From Hoeflea sp. (GTDB taxonomy: Bacteria > Pseudomonadota > Alphaproteobacteria > Rhizobiales > Rhizobiaceae): a stretch of 64,000 nt of DNA. Positions within the stretch are counted from its first letter, which is position 1, and each line of letters starts with the position of its first letter. Both the position numbers and the translations under genes were made by a program. Location of the stretch: assembly GCF_002733955.1 (NCBI RefSeq), contig NZ_NVXQ01000009.1, positions 1 to 64,000 of the forward strand, written 5' to 3'. The notes under the pieces were generated by a model. The model was not told the origin of the DNA and did not search any database. It was given only the letters and a program-made list of their open reading frames with translations. Of the stretch, positions 1 through 9,046 are shown in pieces.

Positions 1-949
1 CGCCTTTGCCCGCCAGTGAAAACGCGGTGCCGTGGTCAGGCGATGTGCGAATGAAGGGCAGGCCCAGCGTGACATTGACCGAATCGTGGAAGCCGAGCGT
101 CTTGGCCGGTATCAGCGCCTGGTCATGATACATGCAAAGGGCTGCATCATAGGTTGCCCGCGCTTCGGCATGAAACATCGTGTCGGCGGGAAGCGGGCCG
201 AACGCGTTAATGCCGTCGGCCTGCAACTGGGCAACCGCCGGCGCAACGATATCGCCGTCCTCGATGCCCAGCGCGCCGTCTTCGCCGGCGTGCGGGTTGA
301 GGCCGGATATTGCGATACGGGGGGCCGTCATCCCGAAACGTGAAGCGAGATCACGCGCGACGATGCGCCCGGTCTCCACGATGGCGCTGGTGGTCAATGC
401 GTCGGGCACCTGCCGCAGGGGGATATGTATGGTGACAGGCGCCACACGGAGCTCGGGCCCTGCCAGCAGCATCACCGGCCTTAACGTGTCGCCGGCTCCC
501 GCGCTAGCCAGGTGCGCCAGATACTCGGTGTGCCCGGGAAATTCGAAACCCGCAGCATAAAGCACGCTCTTGGCGATCGGGTTGGTGACAACCGCGCGGG
601 TTCGCGCTCCACTGGTCAGTTCAACCCCGAGCCTTATGGCTTCGATGATCGCATCGGCATTGGCCGGGTCCGGGGTTCCGGGAATTGCCGGCTTGGCCAG
701 CGTCACCGGCAAGACGGGCAGGGCGGTGTCGAACTTTACCGCCGCGTCCTCCGGTGAAGTCTCGGCCAGCGCAACATTCAGACCAAGCCGTTCAGCCCGC
801 TCCGCAAGCATGGCCGGATCAGCAATGATCAGGAACGGCGGCAGTTCGAGGGCTGCACGATGTGTCCAGGCCGCAAGAGCCAGATCCGGGCCGACTCCGG
901 CTGGATCGCCCATGGTCAAGGCCAGCGCGCGACGGCGTCCGTTTATCAA
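1..949 (-). CDS. pdxA: 4-hydroxythreonine-4-phosphate dehydrogenase (partial, C-terminus beyond window)
   Basis: Cytosolic NAD-dependent enzyme of the DXP-dependent route to pyridoxal 5'-phosphate; it oxidises and decarboxylates 4-phosphohydroxy-L-threonine. The reverse strand shows the family N-terminus [15 protein letters not shown] within the first 25 residues. Near the window edge it shows the C-terminal metal/substrate region [13 protein letters not shown] followed by [19 protein letters not shown]. About 316 codons are visible against roughly 330-340 in the family, so only the last ~20 residues are missing. I place the start at TTG 949, nine bases after the surA stop and in the same frame; the next ATG (913) would cut into the conserved MGDPAG segment. 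It is the last visible gene of the lptFGD-surA-pdxA run, which in rhizobia usually continues into rsmA. Confidence 0.93.
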   Translation of the reverse strand, partial: MINGRRRALALTMGDPAGVGPDLALAAWTHRAALELPPFLIIADPAMLAERAERLGLNVALAETSPEDAAVKFDTALPVLPVTLAKPAIPGTPDPANADAIIEAIRLGVELTSGARTRAVVTNPIAKSVLYAAGFEFPGHTEYLAHLASAGAGDTLRPVMLLAGPELRVAPVTIHIPLRQVPDALTTSAIVETGRIVARDLASRFGMTAPRIAISGLNPHAGEDGALGIEDGDIVAPAVAQLQADGINAFGPLPADTMFHAEARATYDAALCMYHDQALIPAKTLGFHDSVNVTLGLPFIRTSPDHGTAFSLAGKG

Positions 950-958
950 GGCACGCCC

Positions 959-1888
959 TTACTTGTTCGCGATGACCGCGCGATTGCGCAGCTCGGAGAG
1001 GTACTTCTTTGCTTCTTCCGATTCACCGGCGTCTTCGTTCTCGGCACGGAACACGAGCTCCGCTGCCTTGTCGTCAGTGACGGTTTTGGCCGAGCAGATA
1101 ATGATGAATTCGACACCGCGTTCGGTTATGCGGGTGGAGGTGGTGGAGCCGGCGCTGGCCTTTTCGATCAACGGTTTCCAGTCCGGCGGCAACTGCGGCT
1201 GCATGATGCGGCCCAGCTGGCGTAGCGAGACGTCTCTCAGTCCGGTAATTGTCGATGCTGTCGCGTCACATCCGTTGATCCTGCCACGCAACTGATCCGC
1301 TTCGCGTTTGCGGGCGTTCAGCACCGATCTGGAGCGTTTGCTGGCCGGAACCACGAAGATCACCTGTTGCAGCATGTATTCGGTGGTCGAGGCCTTGTCG
1401 TTGCCGCGCTCGAGCATCTTGGATACCAGATCCTGGGTCGACATGCCGCCGCCAATTGCGCCGACAACCCGGGGCCAGCTCATTTGCACCCGAATGAAGT
1501 TCTTGAAGTGTTTCGGGGTAACTCCGGCCTGATTGAGAACCTTGCTCATCTGGCTGACGGAAAGATTGTTCGAGGCTGAAAATCGCTCAAAGGCGGCATT
1601 GACCTCGGAATCAGAGGCCAGCACACGCATGCGCGCGGCTTCCTGCATTTTCAGCGCTTCCTCGGTCAGCTGTTCGCGCGCCTTCTGCCCAAGGTTGCCG
1701 CCCGTGCGCTGCAGTCTGAGGAATGCAACCCTGCGTGCGATGTCAACGCTGGTAATCGCCTGATTGTTGACGATGATCTTGATTTCGCTGGCTGCGCGCG
1801 CGGCTGTTGTTCCAGCAAACGAGAGCGGCAGGGCCGTGGCCAGAGCCAACACGAGGCCGGTGAGCCGAAAGATTGCGGGAAGTTTCAT
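959..1888 (-). CDS. surA: Periplasmic chaperone / peptidyl-prolyl isomerase, SurA family
   Basis: Periplasmic chaperone thought to escort outer membrane proteins to the Bam machinery. The 309-residue product starts with an exported signal (MKLPAIFRL, a hydrophobic stretch, then TTAARA before a likely cleavage near residue 33). A SurA-type N-terminal helical domain follows, beginning IIVNNQAITSVDIARRVAF. The C-terminal half is a divergent parvulin-like region, and I see no clear catalytic parvulin motif, so chaperone activity is more certain than isomerase activity. ATG 1888 is preferred over the upstream in-frame start because AAGGA lies ~8 bases before it and the signal peptide begins there. 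It sits between lptD and pdxA, matching its role in outer membrane assembly. Confidence 0.87.
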   Translation of the reverse strand: MKLPAIFRLTGLVLALATALPLSFAGTTAARAASEIKIIVNNQAITSVDIARRVAFLRLQRTGGNLGQKAREQLTEEALKMQEAARMRVLASDSEVNAAFERFSASNNLSVSQMSKVLNQAGVTPKHFKNFIRVQMSWPRVVGAIGGGMSTQDLVSKMLERGNDKASTTEYMLQQVIFVVPASKRSRSVLNARKREADQLRGRINGCDATASTITGLRDVSLRQLGRIMQPQLPPDWKPLIEKASAGSTTSTRITERGVEFIIICSAKTVTDDKAAELVFRAENEDAGESEEAKKYLSELRNRAVIANK

Positions 1889-2021
1889 GCTATCTGGTCC
1901 TTTTGTCCGGTCAACCTGTGGCGTCAATCTTGCAAATCTGCCGTCAGCCGTAAATGCCTAACGCATGCGGCAAAACCGAGGCGTGTCCGGATTGGTTTTG
2001 CTTGCCTCTGCTCGCTTGGGC

Positions 2022-4385
2022 CTAGAAACTCGATTTCAGCAACGGGCTGCTCACGCCGCCGCCGCCGATATCACCCAGTGTCCGGAAGCTCAGCCGTGCT
2101 CCGATCTTCCAGTCCTGTGCGTTCGTGTTGGCGTCGTCACGGGTCGTTTCATAGGCCAGAGCGAAGGCGAAGCACTCGTCTTCGTACAGCAACCCGAAGG
2201 CGGTGCTGTTGAATTTCTTGTCAAAGAGATCATAGCTGGCGGTAGCGGCCACGCGCCAGTAGTCATGTATTTTCAGCGATGCGGAACCGGTGACCTCGCG
2301 ACGGTCATCTTCCGAATAGGTATTGGGGCGAGGCGCCTTGATCTCGGTATAGGTGACTGAGGTGCTGATGCGATTCTTGGCAAACCCTGCGCGCACATCG
2401 GTCCGCTCGGCGCGGAAATCGTCCTTGTTGAAGCGCGCCGAGGTCGCAAGCGAGAGACCGTTATAGGCCAGGCCCCCCATCGCGACGTAATCCGACACGT
2501 CGTTCTCAAGGCCGGAATTCCGCGTTGCCTGCGACAGATCCGGTGCGGCGAAAGAGTTCAGCCCGGCAAGGTGATAGGACTGGCCGAAGGCAAATTGTGT
2601 GGTCAGGCCGTTGTCATAACTGCCGGTATAGCGCATGCCGACATTGGCGCGGATGCCGCCTTCAGTCCGGTCAAAACCGGAGAATTTGTCGCGCTCGAAC
2701 AGCGATGTTGCATCGAAAACGAAACTCTGGGCGTCTTCGTTGGGGATGCCGCCGGCCAGGGTTTCGTCAGGACGCACAAACATCTGCCCGATGGGTTCGA
2801 ACACGTGGCTGGAACTGGTAGCCGTAACGAGCACCGGGTAACTTGCCTCGAGGCCGGCCGTTACCATGCCTCTTGCATGCGTCCCGTTGCCGGCGAAGGT
2901 GCCATTGTAATCGCTTGGCGCCGTGTCGACATTGACCGAATTGACATCGCCACGTGCAGCCAGGATAGGCGTCAGCCGCAGACCGTTCATCGTGGTGAGG
3001 GTCCGTTTCCATTCAAGTTCCGTGCTCAGGCGCGCATTCGCGCCGGCAAATCCCTTGTAGCGATCGGCATTCAGTGGATCGGTGGCGACGAAGCCACTGC
3101 GCACGGTCGTGTCATCTGCCTGCCGTGACACCGAATATCCGTTGACGTTGAGCGACAATTCCCCGCCGGCGACCGGATCAGAGAAGGTGCGCTTGTAATC
3201 AAGCGAAGGATGGGCAGCAGCCTGGCGCCTTTCAGCAGCGTTGTTTTCGTCGGCGTCCTGAATGTCGAAACGGTAGGCGCGGAGATCAAAATGACTGCGG
3301 TTTGACAGTCCTGTCAGATAGACCTCAGACTTGACCGTGCTGGTGCCATAGCCGGGGATGCCGTAGGTTTCAGAGAAATTGTTGTCGGTCTGGAGCATGC
3401 CGTCCCAGCCGAACGTCCAGCGCGGATTGATCCGGAATGCGCCCCTTGAGGCGATCATGCCGCGTGTGGTTACAAGTGAGTCGGATGTGTTCGCATCGAA
3501 ATCGCCGGGGTTGGTCTGGGAGATGCCGGCCATCTGCAGTGTGTGCTCGCCATTGGCGAAATTCTGCCGGAATTCGACCTGACCAAGAAAACCCTGATTG
3601 GTATAGCCTGTCCCGGTGAAGGTTGCGTCCATGTAAGGCGATATCGCCCAGTAGTAGGGGATGGAAACGCCCGTCCCGAGGTTCTCGGCGGTTATATAAC
3701 TCGGCGCAAGAAAGCCGCTCTTGCGCTTTTTGTTGTGATCGGGGAGCTCGAGATAGGGAAGGTAGGCAATCGGCATGCCGAACAATTCAAACCTTGCCTG
3801 CTCCAGCCGAACGGTCTGGGTCTCGCCGTTCTGAATCACGCGCTTGGCCTTGACCTGCCAGAAAGGTGCCCGCTCGGGATCTTTTTCGCACGCCTCGCAC
3901 GCCGTATATACCCCGTTGTTGAAGGTCGTCCGACCGTCTCCGCGTTCAGCGCTTTCCGCTGCAATGCGCGTCTCGTCGGGCGTCTCGATCCTCAGGGCGT
4001 TGAGAAACCCGTCGGCAAAGTCATCCGTCACATCCAGATTGTCGGCATAAATCCGGTTGCCGCTTGGCTCGACCATCTCGACAGACCCGAATGCACGCAT
4101 CCGGCCGCTCTGCTGGTCGTATTCGACCCGGTCCGCCACCAGCTTGTAGTTGCCGTAATCGATCTGCACGCCGCCGCTTGCGACGACAACGCCGGTATCG
4201 TTGTTGTAGATCAACTCATCGGCTGCCAGCAGCATCTTTGCATCTTCTGCAATATCGAAACCGCCCGGCGCCACGCTCTGCGCTGCGGCCTGCGGAGTGG
4301 CAAACGAAAAAATGGTGCAAACGGCCACGCCGGCGCACAACACGCCAGCAAACACATCTACCCTAGACCGGCGCACACCCGCCAC
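2022..4385 (-). CDS. lptD: LPS-assembly outer membrane protein LptD
   Basis: Outer membrane beta-barrel that, with LptE, inserts lipopolysaccharide into the outer leaflet. The 787-residue product has a signal peptide (VRRSRVDVF, hydrophobic core, ATPQAAAQS). A periplasmic OstA/LptA-like domain follows (LLAADELIYNN through GNRIYADNLDVTDD, about residues 50-120), then a long barrel ending in FRTLGDIGGG...SSF. The mature part shows a CEAC pair plus one later Cys (DECF), fewer than the four cysteines of E. coli LptD. The start is GTG 4385, with AAGGAGG seven bases upstream; the GTG shares a base with the TAG stop of lptG, implying translational coupling. A longer ATG frame at 4424 would overlap lptG and spoil the signal peptide. 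Confidence 0.95.
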   Translation of the reverse strand: MAGVRRSRVDVFAGVLCAGVAVCTIFSFATPQAAAQSVAPGGFDIAEDAKMLLAADELIYNNDTGVVVASGGVQIDYGNYKLVADRVEYDQQSGRMRAFGSVEMVEPSGNRIYADNLDVTDDFADGFLNALRIETPDETRIAAESAERGDGRTTFNNGVYTACEACEKDPERAPFWQVKAKRVIQNGETQTVRLEQARFELFGMPIAYLPYLELPDHNKKRKSGFLAPSYITAENLGTGVSIPYYWAISPYMDATFTGTGYTNQGFLGQVEFRQNFANGEHTLQMAGISQTNPGDFDANTSDSLVTTRGMIASRGAFRINPRWTFGWDGMLQTDNNFSETYGIPGYGTSTVKSEVYLTGLSNRSHFDLRAYRFDIQDADENNAAERRQAAAHPSLDYKRTFSDPVAGGELSLNVNGYSVSRQADDTTVRSGFVATDPLNADRYKGFAGANARLSTELEWKRTLTTMNGLRLTPILAARGDVNSVNVDTAPSDYNGTFAGNGTHARGMVTAGLEASYPVLVTATSSSHVFEPIGQMFVRPDETLAGGIPNEDAQSFVFDATSLFERDKFSGFDRTEGGIRANVGMRYTGSYDNGLTTQFAFGQSYHLAGLNSFAAPDLSQATRNSGLENDVSDYVAMGGLAYNGLSLATSARFNKDDFRAERTDVRAGFAKNRISTSVTYTEIKAPRPNTYSEDDRREVTGSASLKIHDYWRVAATASYDLFDKKFNSTAFGLLYEDECFAFALAYETTRDDANTNAQDWKIGARLSFRTLGDIGGGGVSSPLLKSSF

Positions 4386-5473
4386 TATCCATCCTCCTTG
4401 TGGAGAAGCACTGTAGTCCCACATGCCGAAGCCACCAACACCGGAAGCCAGGCCGCCACGATCGGCGGGATGGTTCCAGCGTTCGCAAACGCTTGGATCA
4501 ACTCGGAGACGACATAAAGCACGAAGCCCGCCAGGATTCCACCCAGTATGACCGTTAAAGACTGGCCGAAGCGAACAAATTTGAGCGACACCATTGCAGC
4601 GATAAGCGTCATCGCTGCAAGCAGCGCCGGAAGCGCCACCAGACGGTGGAATTGCATTTCATAACTGGTCGCCGCGAGACCGAAAGATTTGGCCGTCGCG
4701 ATCTTCCCGCCCAACTCGAAAAACGGGACTGTGTCCGGCGAACTCAATGATTCGCCAACGAACTCCGCTTTGAGGCTGGTCGGCACAGTTGCCTTGTCCA
4801 TCTGTTCGACCGGCTGCTGTCCACGAATTCTTTTCACGTTCGTCAGCTCCCAGACCCCGTCTCCAAGGGTGGCGGTCTCGGCCTCAAGCCGCTCCTTTAT
4901 CCGCTGGTCCTGGTCGAACAGGAAAAAGGTCGCGCCGGACAGTCTGGTACCGCCTTCTGAACTGGCGCGGGCGCCCAGGACCGTGTCGCCTTCTTCGGTG
5001 CGCTGCCGCAGCCAGGGCGGCACGTCTGACGACCGGGCGCTGCCCAGGTTGCGCTCGACGACGATTGTTTCCGCCATCGTCATCGCCTCGGCGGCAAGCG
5101 TATTGAGCACGCCGACAGACACCACCCCGATCAAGATGTTGGCCGCGATCAGCGGTGCCAGGAACTGCCAGGCCGAAATGCCTGCTGCACGCGTCACCAC
5201 GAGCTCGTATTTACGGTTGAGCTGCATCAGCGTGGCGATGGATGCAATCAGCACGACAAAGGGGATGATCAGTTGCAGCACGGTCGGGACGCGAAGGGCG
5301 GAGACAAGCAGTCCCAGCGTCACGGTATAGTCCTCCGCCCGCGAAAGCCGCCGGCTGGTTTCGTTGAAATCCACCAGCAGGATCACCAGGAGCAGCCCGA
5401 GGCAATAAATCAGGAAGGTCGCCATGTAGCGACGGAAGAAATACCGCGACATGGTGGAAAAAGGCAGCCTCAT
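4385..5473 (-). CDS. lptG: LPS export ABC transporter permease LptG
   Basis: Inner membrane permease that with LptF and the LptB ATPase extracts LPS and pushes it onto the Lpt bridge. The 362-residue protein fits the YjgP/YjgQ family. N-terminal MSRYFFRRYMATFLIYCLGLLLVILLVDF leads into the first membrane helix, with two more helices before about residue 125. A periplasmic beta-jellyroll occupies the middle, and three helices lie near the C-terminus (VALPALLAAMTLIAAMV, ILGGILAGFVLYVVSEL, VAAWLPVLVASACGTTVLL). Its ATG overlaps the lptF stop as ATGA at 5473-5470. Being the second permease of the pair, it is assigned lptG by order and by its fit. Confidence 0.93.
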   Translation of the reverse strand: MRLPFSTMSRYFFRRYMATFLIYCLGLLLVILLVDFNETSRRLSRAEDYTVTLGLLVSALRVPTVLQLIIPFVVLIASIATLMQLNRKYELVVTRAAGISAWQFLAPLIAANILIGVVSVGVLNTLAAEAMTMAETIVVERNLGSARSSDVPPWLRQRTEEGDTVLGARASSEGGTRLSGATFFLFDQDQRIKERLEAETATLGDGVWELTNVKRIRGQQPVEQMDKATVPTSLKAEFVGESLSSPDTVPFFELGGKIATAKSFGLAATSYEMQFHRLVALPALLAAMTLIAAMVSLKFVRFGQSLTVILGGILAGFVLYVVSELIQAFANAGTIPPIVAAWLPVLVASACGTTVLLHKEDG

Positions 5474-6672
5474 GTCGAGTGACCTTCACCCGTGTTGCCA
5501 CGGCCCTGAAGCCGGGCGAACTGTGCGGTGCAAAAGTCCATGACACGGTAGTTCAACTGCGCCCAGGCTTTCGGAATGGTCAGCGTTCTGCCTGTCAGGG
5601 CCAGACAGCCGAACACCAGGATCAGGACCGAAGGAACCACATAGGAAGGGATCTCCATGGTCTGATCGATGCCGGAGGCTTCAGTGCTGTAAAATCCAAG
5701 CCCCCGACTGCCAAGCGCAATTGCTGCCACCAGCGCTCCGTTCTGAAACTGTTCATGCCTGTTCGATCGCGCCTTGCCCAGGAAGGAAAACGCCACCAGT
5801 CCGAAGGCCAGCGGGTACATCCATGTCGAAAACCGCTTCACCAGTTCCTGGGTGATCCCGTTCTTCGAGCCGGTCATGAAATAATCGTCCGCATCCGGGT
5901 TGAGCAGGTACCGTGTCGACCGCTCGCTCGGCCGCAGCGCCGGCGCACTGCCTGCGGGGATGAAGGCTGCCATGTCGAGCGCATAGGAGGTGAACGTGAC
6001 GATCGAGATCCTGTCGCTGGTCAGATCCCGCTGCTGCAGTTCGCCGTCGACCAGGAAAAGTATGTTGCTGTCGGTCTCCTCGGATTTCCGGACAACGCCG
6101 CTGCGCGCGTAATAGATGGTCTCGTTGCCTTCGGTACGGTTGTCGGACAGGAAAATGCCGCCCATCTGGCCATCGGCGAGTTTCTCGTTGATCTGGACGT
6201 AAAGTCCTTCCTCGAGCTTCATGAACGTGCCCGAGCGCACGGCGACCGAGAACAGGTCCGACTGCGCCTGGGCCAGCACATCGTAAAGCTTGTTGTTCGA
6301 CCAGGGCTCGACAAAATGGCTGACCAGCAGCACCGCCAGCGAAACTGTTGCCGACAGCAGCAGCACGGGCTTGAACACGGTGGCCGGGGGAACGCCGGCC
6401 GCTTCGACGACAACCAGCTCGCTGTCGGAATTCATGCTCGACAGCACCTGGCTGACACCGATCAGCAATGCAAACGGCGCCACGATGGTCACCACCGAGG
6501 GGATCAGCGTGGCGGCAAGCATCAGGAATGCGCCGAAAGCCTGGCCGGTCGTGGTCAGCACGTTGACGCGGACCAGCACCTGCGTGGTCATGACAAGCAG
6601 CGTCACGGCTGACAGCGACCAGAAGGTCAGCAGTGCCATGCGGACAAATATGTAACGTTCAATCTGCTTCAT
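5470..6672 (-). CDS. lptF: LPS export ABC transporter permease LptF
   Basis: Partner permease of LptG in the LptB2FG LPS extractor. The 400-residue product starts MKQIERYIFVRMALLTFW, a typical LptF N-terminus. Helices follow near residues 12-35, 55-80 and 100-125, then a periplasmic domain (about 130-270), then three C-terminal helices (YPLAFGLVAFSFLG, GALVAAIALGSRGLG, YVVPSVLILVFGCLAL). ATG 6672 is chosen over an in-frame codon 11 residues upstream, because the family begins at MKQIERY and a GGAAAGG stretch sits just before it. It heads the visible reverse-strand operon and diverges from pepA, the same arrangement as in E. coli. Confidence 0.93.
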   Translation of the reverse strand: MKQIERYIFVRMALLTFWSLSAVTLLVMTTQVLVRVNVLTTTGQAFGAFLMLAATLIPSVVTIVAPFALLIGVSQVLSSMNSDSELVVVEAAGVPPATVFKPVLLLSATVSLAVLLVSHFVEPWSNNKLYDVLAQAQSDLFSVAVRSGTFMKLEEGLYVQINEKLADGQMGGIFLSDNRTEGNETIYYARSGVVRKSEETDSNILFLVDGELQQRDLTSDRISIVTFTSYALDMAAFIPAGSAPALRPSERSTRYLLNPDADDYFMTGSKNGITQELVKRFSTWMYPLAFGLVAFSFLGKARSNRHEQFQNGALVAAIALGSRGLGFYSTEASGIDQTMEIPSYVVPSVLILVFGCLALTGRTLTIPKAWAQLNYRVMDFCTAQFARLQGRGNTGEGHST

Positions 6673-7029
6673 CGTGCCTTTCCGGAGCGAGCCGGGCAGA
6701 ACCATGATTCTTCAGGCACTGCGGAGTCCCGGTTGGACCAGCCCAACCATGCACCGGCCTTATCAAAGCGCAAATTGGATAATCTGTGGCAAACAAACAC
6801 GGTTAACGCTTTCTTGCGGCACTGTTTCGCAAATGCCATAACGCCAGGCAGCGCCTGACCTTGAGCCTGGTTCCATCCTACCGCGAACCTGCCTAATTTT
6901 CGACGCAAAACCGGTTCGTTTTGAAGCAACAGGCGTTTTGCGCCTGAACCCGTCGTCAACACTTGCCTTCTGCCGCGAAAACGCGAAGATCGCCAGCCAC
7001 GCAAATCACGTCAATCCACGGGAGCCGTC
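6673..7029. other. Divergent intergenic region between lptF and pepA
   Basis: 357 bases without a gene. It should hold the promoters of the leftward lpt operon and the rightward pepA-holC pair. I see an AT-richer patch around 6765-6800 and two small inverted repeats: CAAAAC/GTTTTG at 6906-6923, and CAGGCG/CGCCTG at 6930-6946 with a five-base loop. No convincing -35/-10 pair stands out on either strand. The pepA ribosome binding site (GGAG) lies at the right edge. Confidence 0.5.
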
Positions 7030-8517
7030 ATGTCGATGAGCATTGAGATCAGTTTTTCCAAAACAGCCAAGACTTCTGGAGGACTGGTTATAGCCCTTGG
7101 GTCCCTGGCCGAGCCGGTGTCCGCCGCCGCGCGCAGCGTCGATTCTGCCGGCCAGCTCGACAAGGCGGTCAAGGTCGCCGGCTTTACCGGCAAGAATTTC
7201 TCTACGGCTGACATCATCGCGCCGATCGATGCGCAGGCTGATCGTGTGGCACTGGTGGGGGCAGGGGATCCGGCAAAACTGACAGCGCATGACTGGATGC
7301 GGGTTGGCGGCAAGATGTTTACCCTCATCCGCAAGGCCGAAAAAGTCACCGTGATGCTGGGCGATGCAGACATGGTCTCCGTCGATGCCGCCGCCGACAT
7401 GGCGCTCGGGCTGCTGCTGCGCGCCTACAAGTTTGATCTCTACAAGACGAAAAAGGCCGACGATGACGACAACGGGTCCTACAAGCTCACCGTTGTTTTC
7501 CAGCATGAGGACGCAGCCGGCTGCAAGAAAACCTTTGCCAGCCGTCAGGCCATCGCTGATGGCGTCAAGCTGGCCCGCGACCTGGTCAACGAACCGGCCA
7601 ATGTGCTCGGCCCGGTCGAATTCGCCGCCCGCGCCAAGGCGCTGGAAGCGCTCGGCGTGGAAGTCGAGATCCTGACCGAAAAGGAAATGAAGAAGCTCAA
7701 GATGGAGGCGCTGCTTGGCGTCTCGCTCGGCTCGGTGCGCCCGCCGCGGCTGGCAATCATGAAATGGCAGGGCGGCAAGGCCAAGGACAAGCCGCTGGCC
7801 TTTGTCGGCAAGGGCGTGGTCTTCGATACCGGCGGTATCTCGATCAAGCCGGCAGCCGGCATGGAGGACATGAAGGGTGATATGGGTGGCGCCGCTGCCG
7901 TCACCGGCCTGATGCACACGCTGGCCGCCCGCAAGGCCAAGGTCAATGCCATCGGCATCATCGGCCTGGTCGAGAACATGCCCGATGGCGCCGCCCAGCG
8001 CCCCGGCGACATTGTCCGTTCGATGTCGGGCCAGACCATCGAGATCATCAACACCGACGCCGAAGGCCGCCTGGTGCTGTGTGATGCGCTGACCTACTGC
8101 CAGGAACGCTTCAAGCCCGAGATCATGATCAACCTGGCAACGCTTACCGGCGCTGTCATGGTGGCGCTCGGCCAGCACCACGCCGGCCTGTTCTCCAATG
8201 ATGACAAGCTGTCCGAAGCGCTCAGCAAGGCCGGCAACGCCACCCAGGAGCGGGTCTGGCGCCTGCCGCTCGATCCGGCCTATGACAAGATGATCGATTC
8301 GAAGTTCGCCGACATGAAGAACACCGGCGGCCGCTATGCCGGTTCGATCACCGCCGCGCAGTTCCTCAAGCGCTTCGTGGGCGACACGCCCTGGGCGCAT
8401 CTCGACATCGCCGGTACCGCCATGGGCTCGCCGTCCACCGACATCAACCAGTCCTGGGCCTCGGGCTTCGGGGTCCGGCTGCTCGATGAGTTGGTGCGCG
8501 CCAATTACGAAGGCTAG
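7030..8517 (+). CDS. pepA: Leucyl aminopeptidase (M17 family)
   Basis: Cytosolic di-metal exopeptidase that removes N-terminal residues from peptides; in some bacteria the hexamer also binds DNA. At 495 residues it has the normal M17 length. The catalytic half carries [19 protein letters not shown] (about residues 262-280) and the family signature NTDAEGRL at 341-348, which supply the metal and bicarbonate ligands. The start ATG 7030 has GGAG a few bases upstream. holC begins nine bases after its stop, so both are probably one transcript, and the gene diverges from the lpt operon. Confidence 0.96.
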   Translation: MSMSIEISFSKTAKTSGGLVIALGSLAEPVSAAARSVDSAGQLDKAVKVAGFTGKNFSTADIIAPIDAQADRVALVGAGDPAKLTAHDWMRVGGKMFTLIRKAEKVTVMLGDADMVSVDAAADMALGLLLRAYKFDLYKTKKADDDDNGSYKLTVVFQHEDAAGCKKTFASRQAIADGVKLARDLVNEPANVLGPVEFAARAKALEALGVEVEILTEKEMKKLKMEALLGVSLGSVRPPRLAIMKWQGGKAKDKPLAFVGKGVVFDTGGISIKPAAGMEDMKGDMGGAAAVTGLMHTLAARKAKVNAIGIIGLVENMPDGAAQRPGDIVRSMSGQTIEIINTDAEGRLVLCDALTYCQERFKPEIMINLATLTGAVMVALGQHHAGLFSNDDKLSEALSKAGNATQERVWRLPLDPAYDKMIDSKFADMKNTGGRYAGSITAAQFLKRFVGDTPWAHLDIAGTAMGSPSTDINQSWASGFGVRLLDELVRANYEG

Positions 8518-8525
8518 TCTGGCTG

Positions 8526-8975
8526 ATGGTCGAGGCGCTGTTTTATCATCTGACCGAATCCCGGCTTGAAGAGGCGTTGCCGCCTCTTCTCGAAAAGAGC
8601 CTCGACCGCGGCTGGCGAGTGTCCGTGCATGTCAGCAGCGAGGAGCGCTGCGCAGCGCTGGACGCCCACTTGTGGACTTTCCGGGAGGACAGCTTCCTGC
8701 CGCATGGCAGCGCGCAGGCAGCCCATGCGGAACGCCAGCCGTTGTTGCTGACCTTGGCCTCAAAGGCCGAAAACGGCGCCACTGTCCGCTTTGTCGCCGA
8801 TGGCGCCGATATCCCGGAACTGGAAGGCGTCGAACGCCTGGTGATGATGTTCGACGGCCATGACCAGGGCCAGCTCGATGCCGCCCGGGCACAATGGAAG
8901 ACGCTCAAATCCGCCGGCCATTCCCTGACCTACTGGCAACAGACGCCCGACCGCCGCTGGGAGAAAAAGGCCTGA
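8526..8975 (+). CDS. holC: DNA polymerase III subunit chi
   Basis: Clamp-loader accessory subunit that links DNA polymerase III holoenzyme to single-strand binding protein. The 149-residue protein starts MVEALFYHLTESRLEEALPPLLEKSL and contains the HolC pattern RGWRVSVHV...LDAHLWTFREDSFLPHG, with a later LVMMFDGHDQGQLDAAR stretch. Length and arrangement match alphaproteobacterial HolC. It directly follows pepA, a common linkage, with no strong ribosome binding site of its own, suggesting coupling to pepA translation. Confidence 0.93.
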   Translation: MVEALFYHLTESRLEEALPPLLEKSLDRGWRVSVHVSSEERCAALDAHLWTFREDSFLPHGSAQAAHAERQPLLLTLASKAENGATVRFVADGADIPELEGVERLVMMFDGHDQGQLDAARAQWKTLKSAGHSLTYWQQTPDRRWEKKA

Positions 8976-9046
8976 GCCCAAGCTGTGCCTGAGCAAGGCT
9001 TCGGGGCAAAGGGCGTTGCCGAATTCCTTGGTTGGACGAGGCGTGG

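Noticed and set aside
3543-4517. 324-codon open frame antisense to lptD
   Set aside because: GC-rich third-position bias of lptD leaves its complement open; no ribosome binding site, signal or domain, and lptD is certain.
6765-6800. DnaA box near TTATCCAAT between lptF and pepA
   Set aside because: Deviates from TTATNCACA at two positions and stands alone; no origin features nearby.
7006-8400. 464-codon open frame antisense to pepA
   Set aside because: Composition is His/Arg/Gly-rich as in many antisense shadows and pepA motifs are intact on the other strand.
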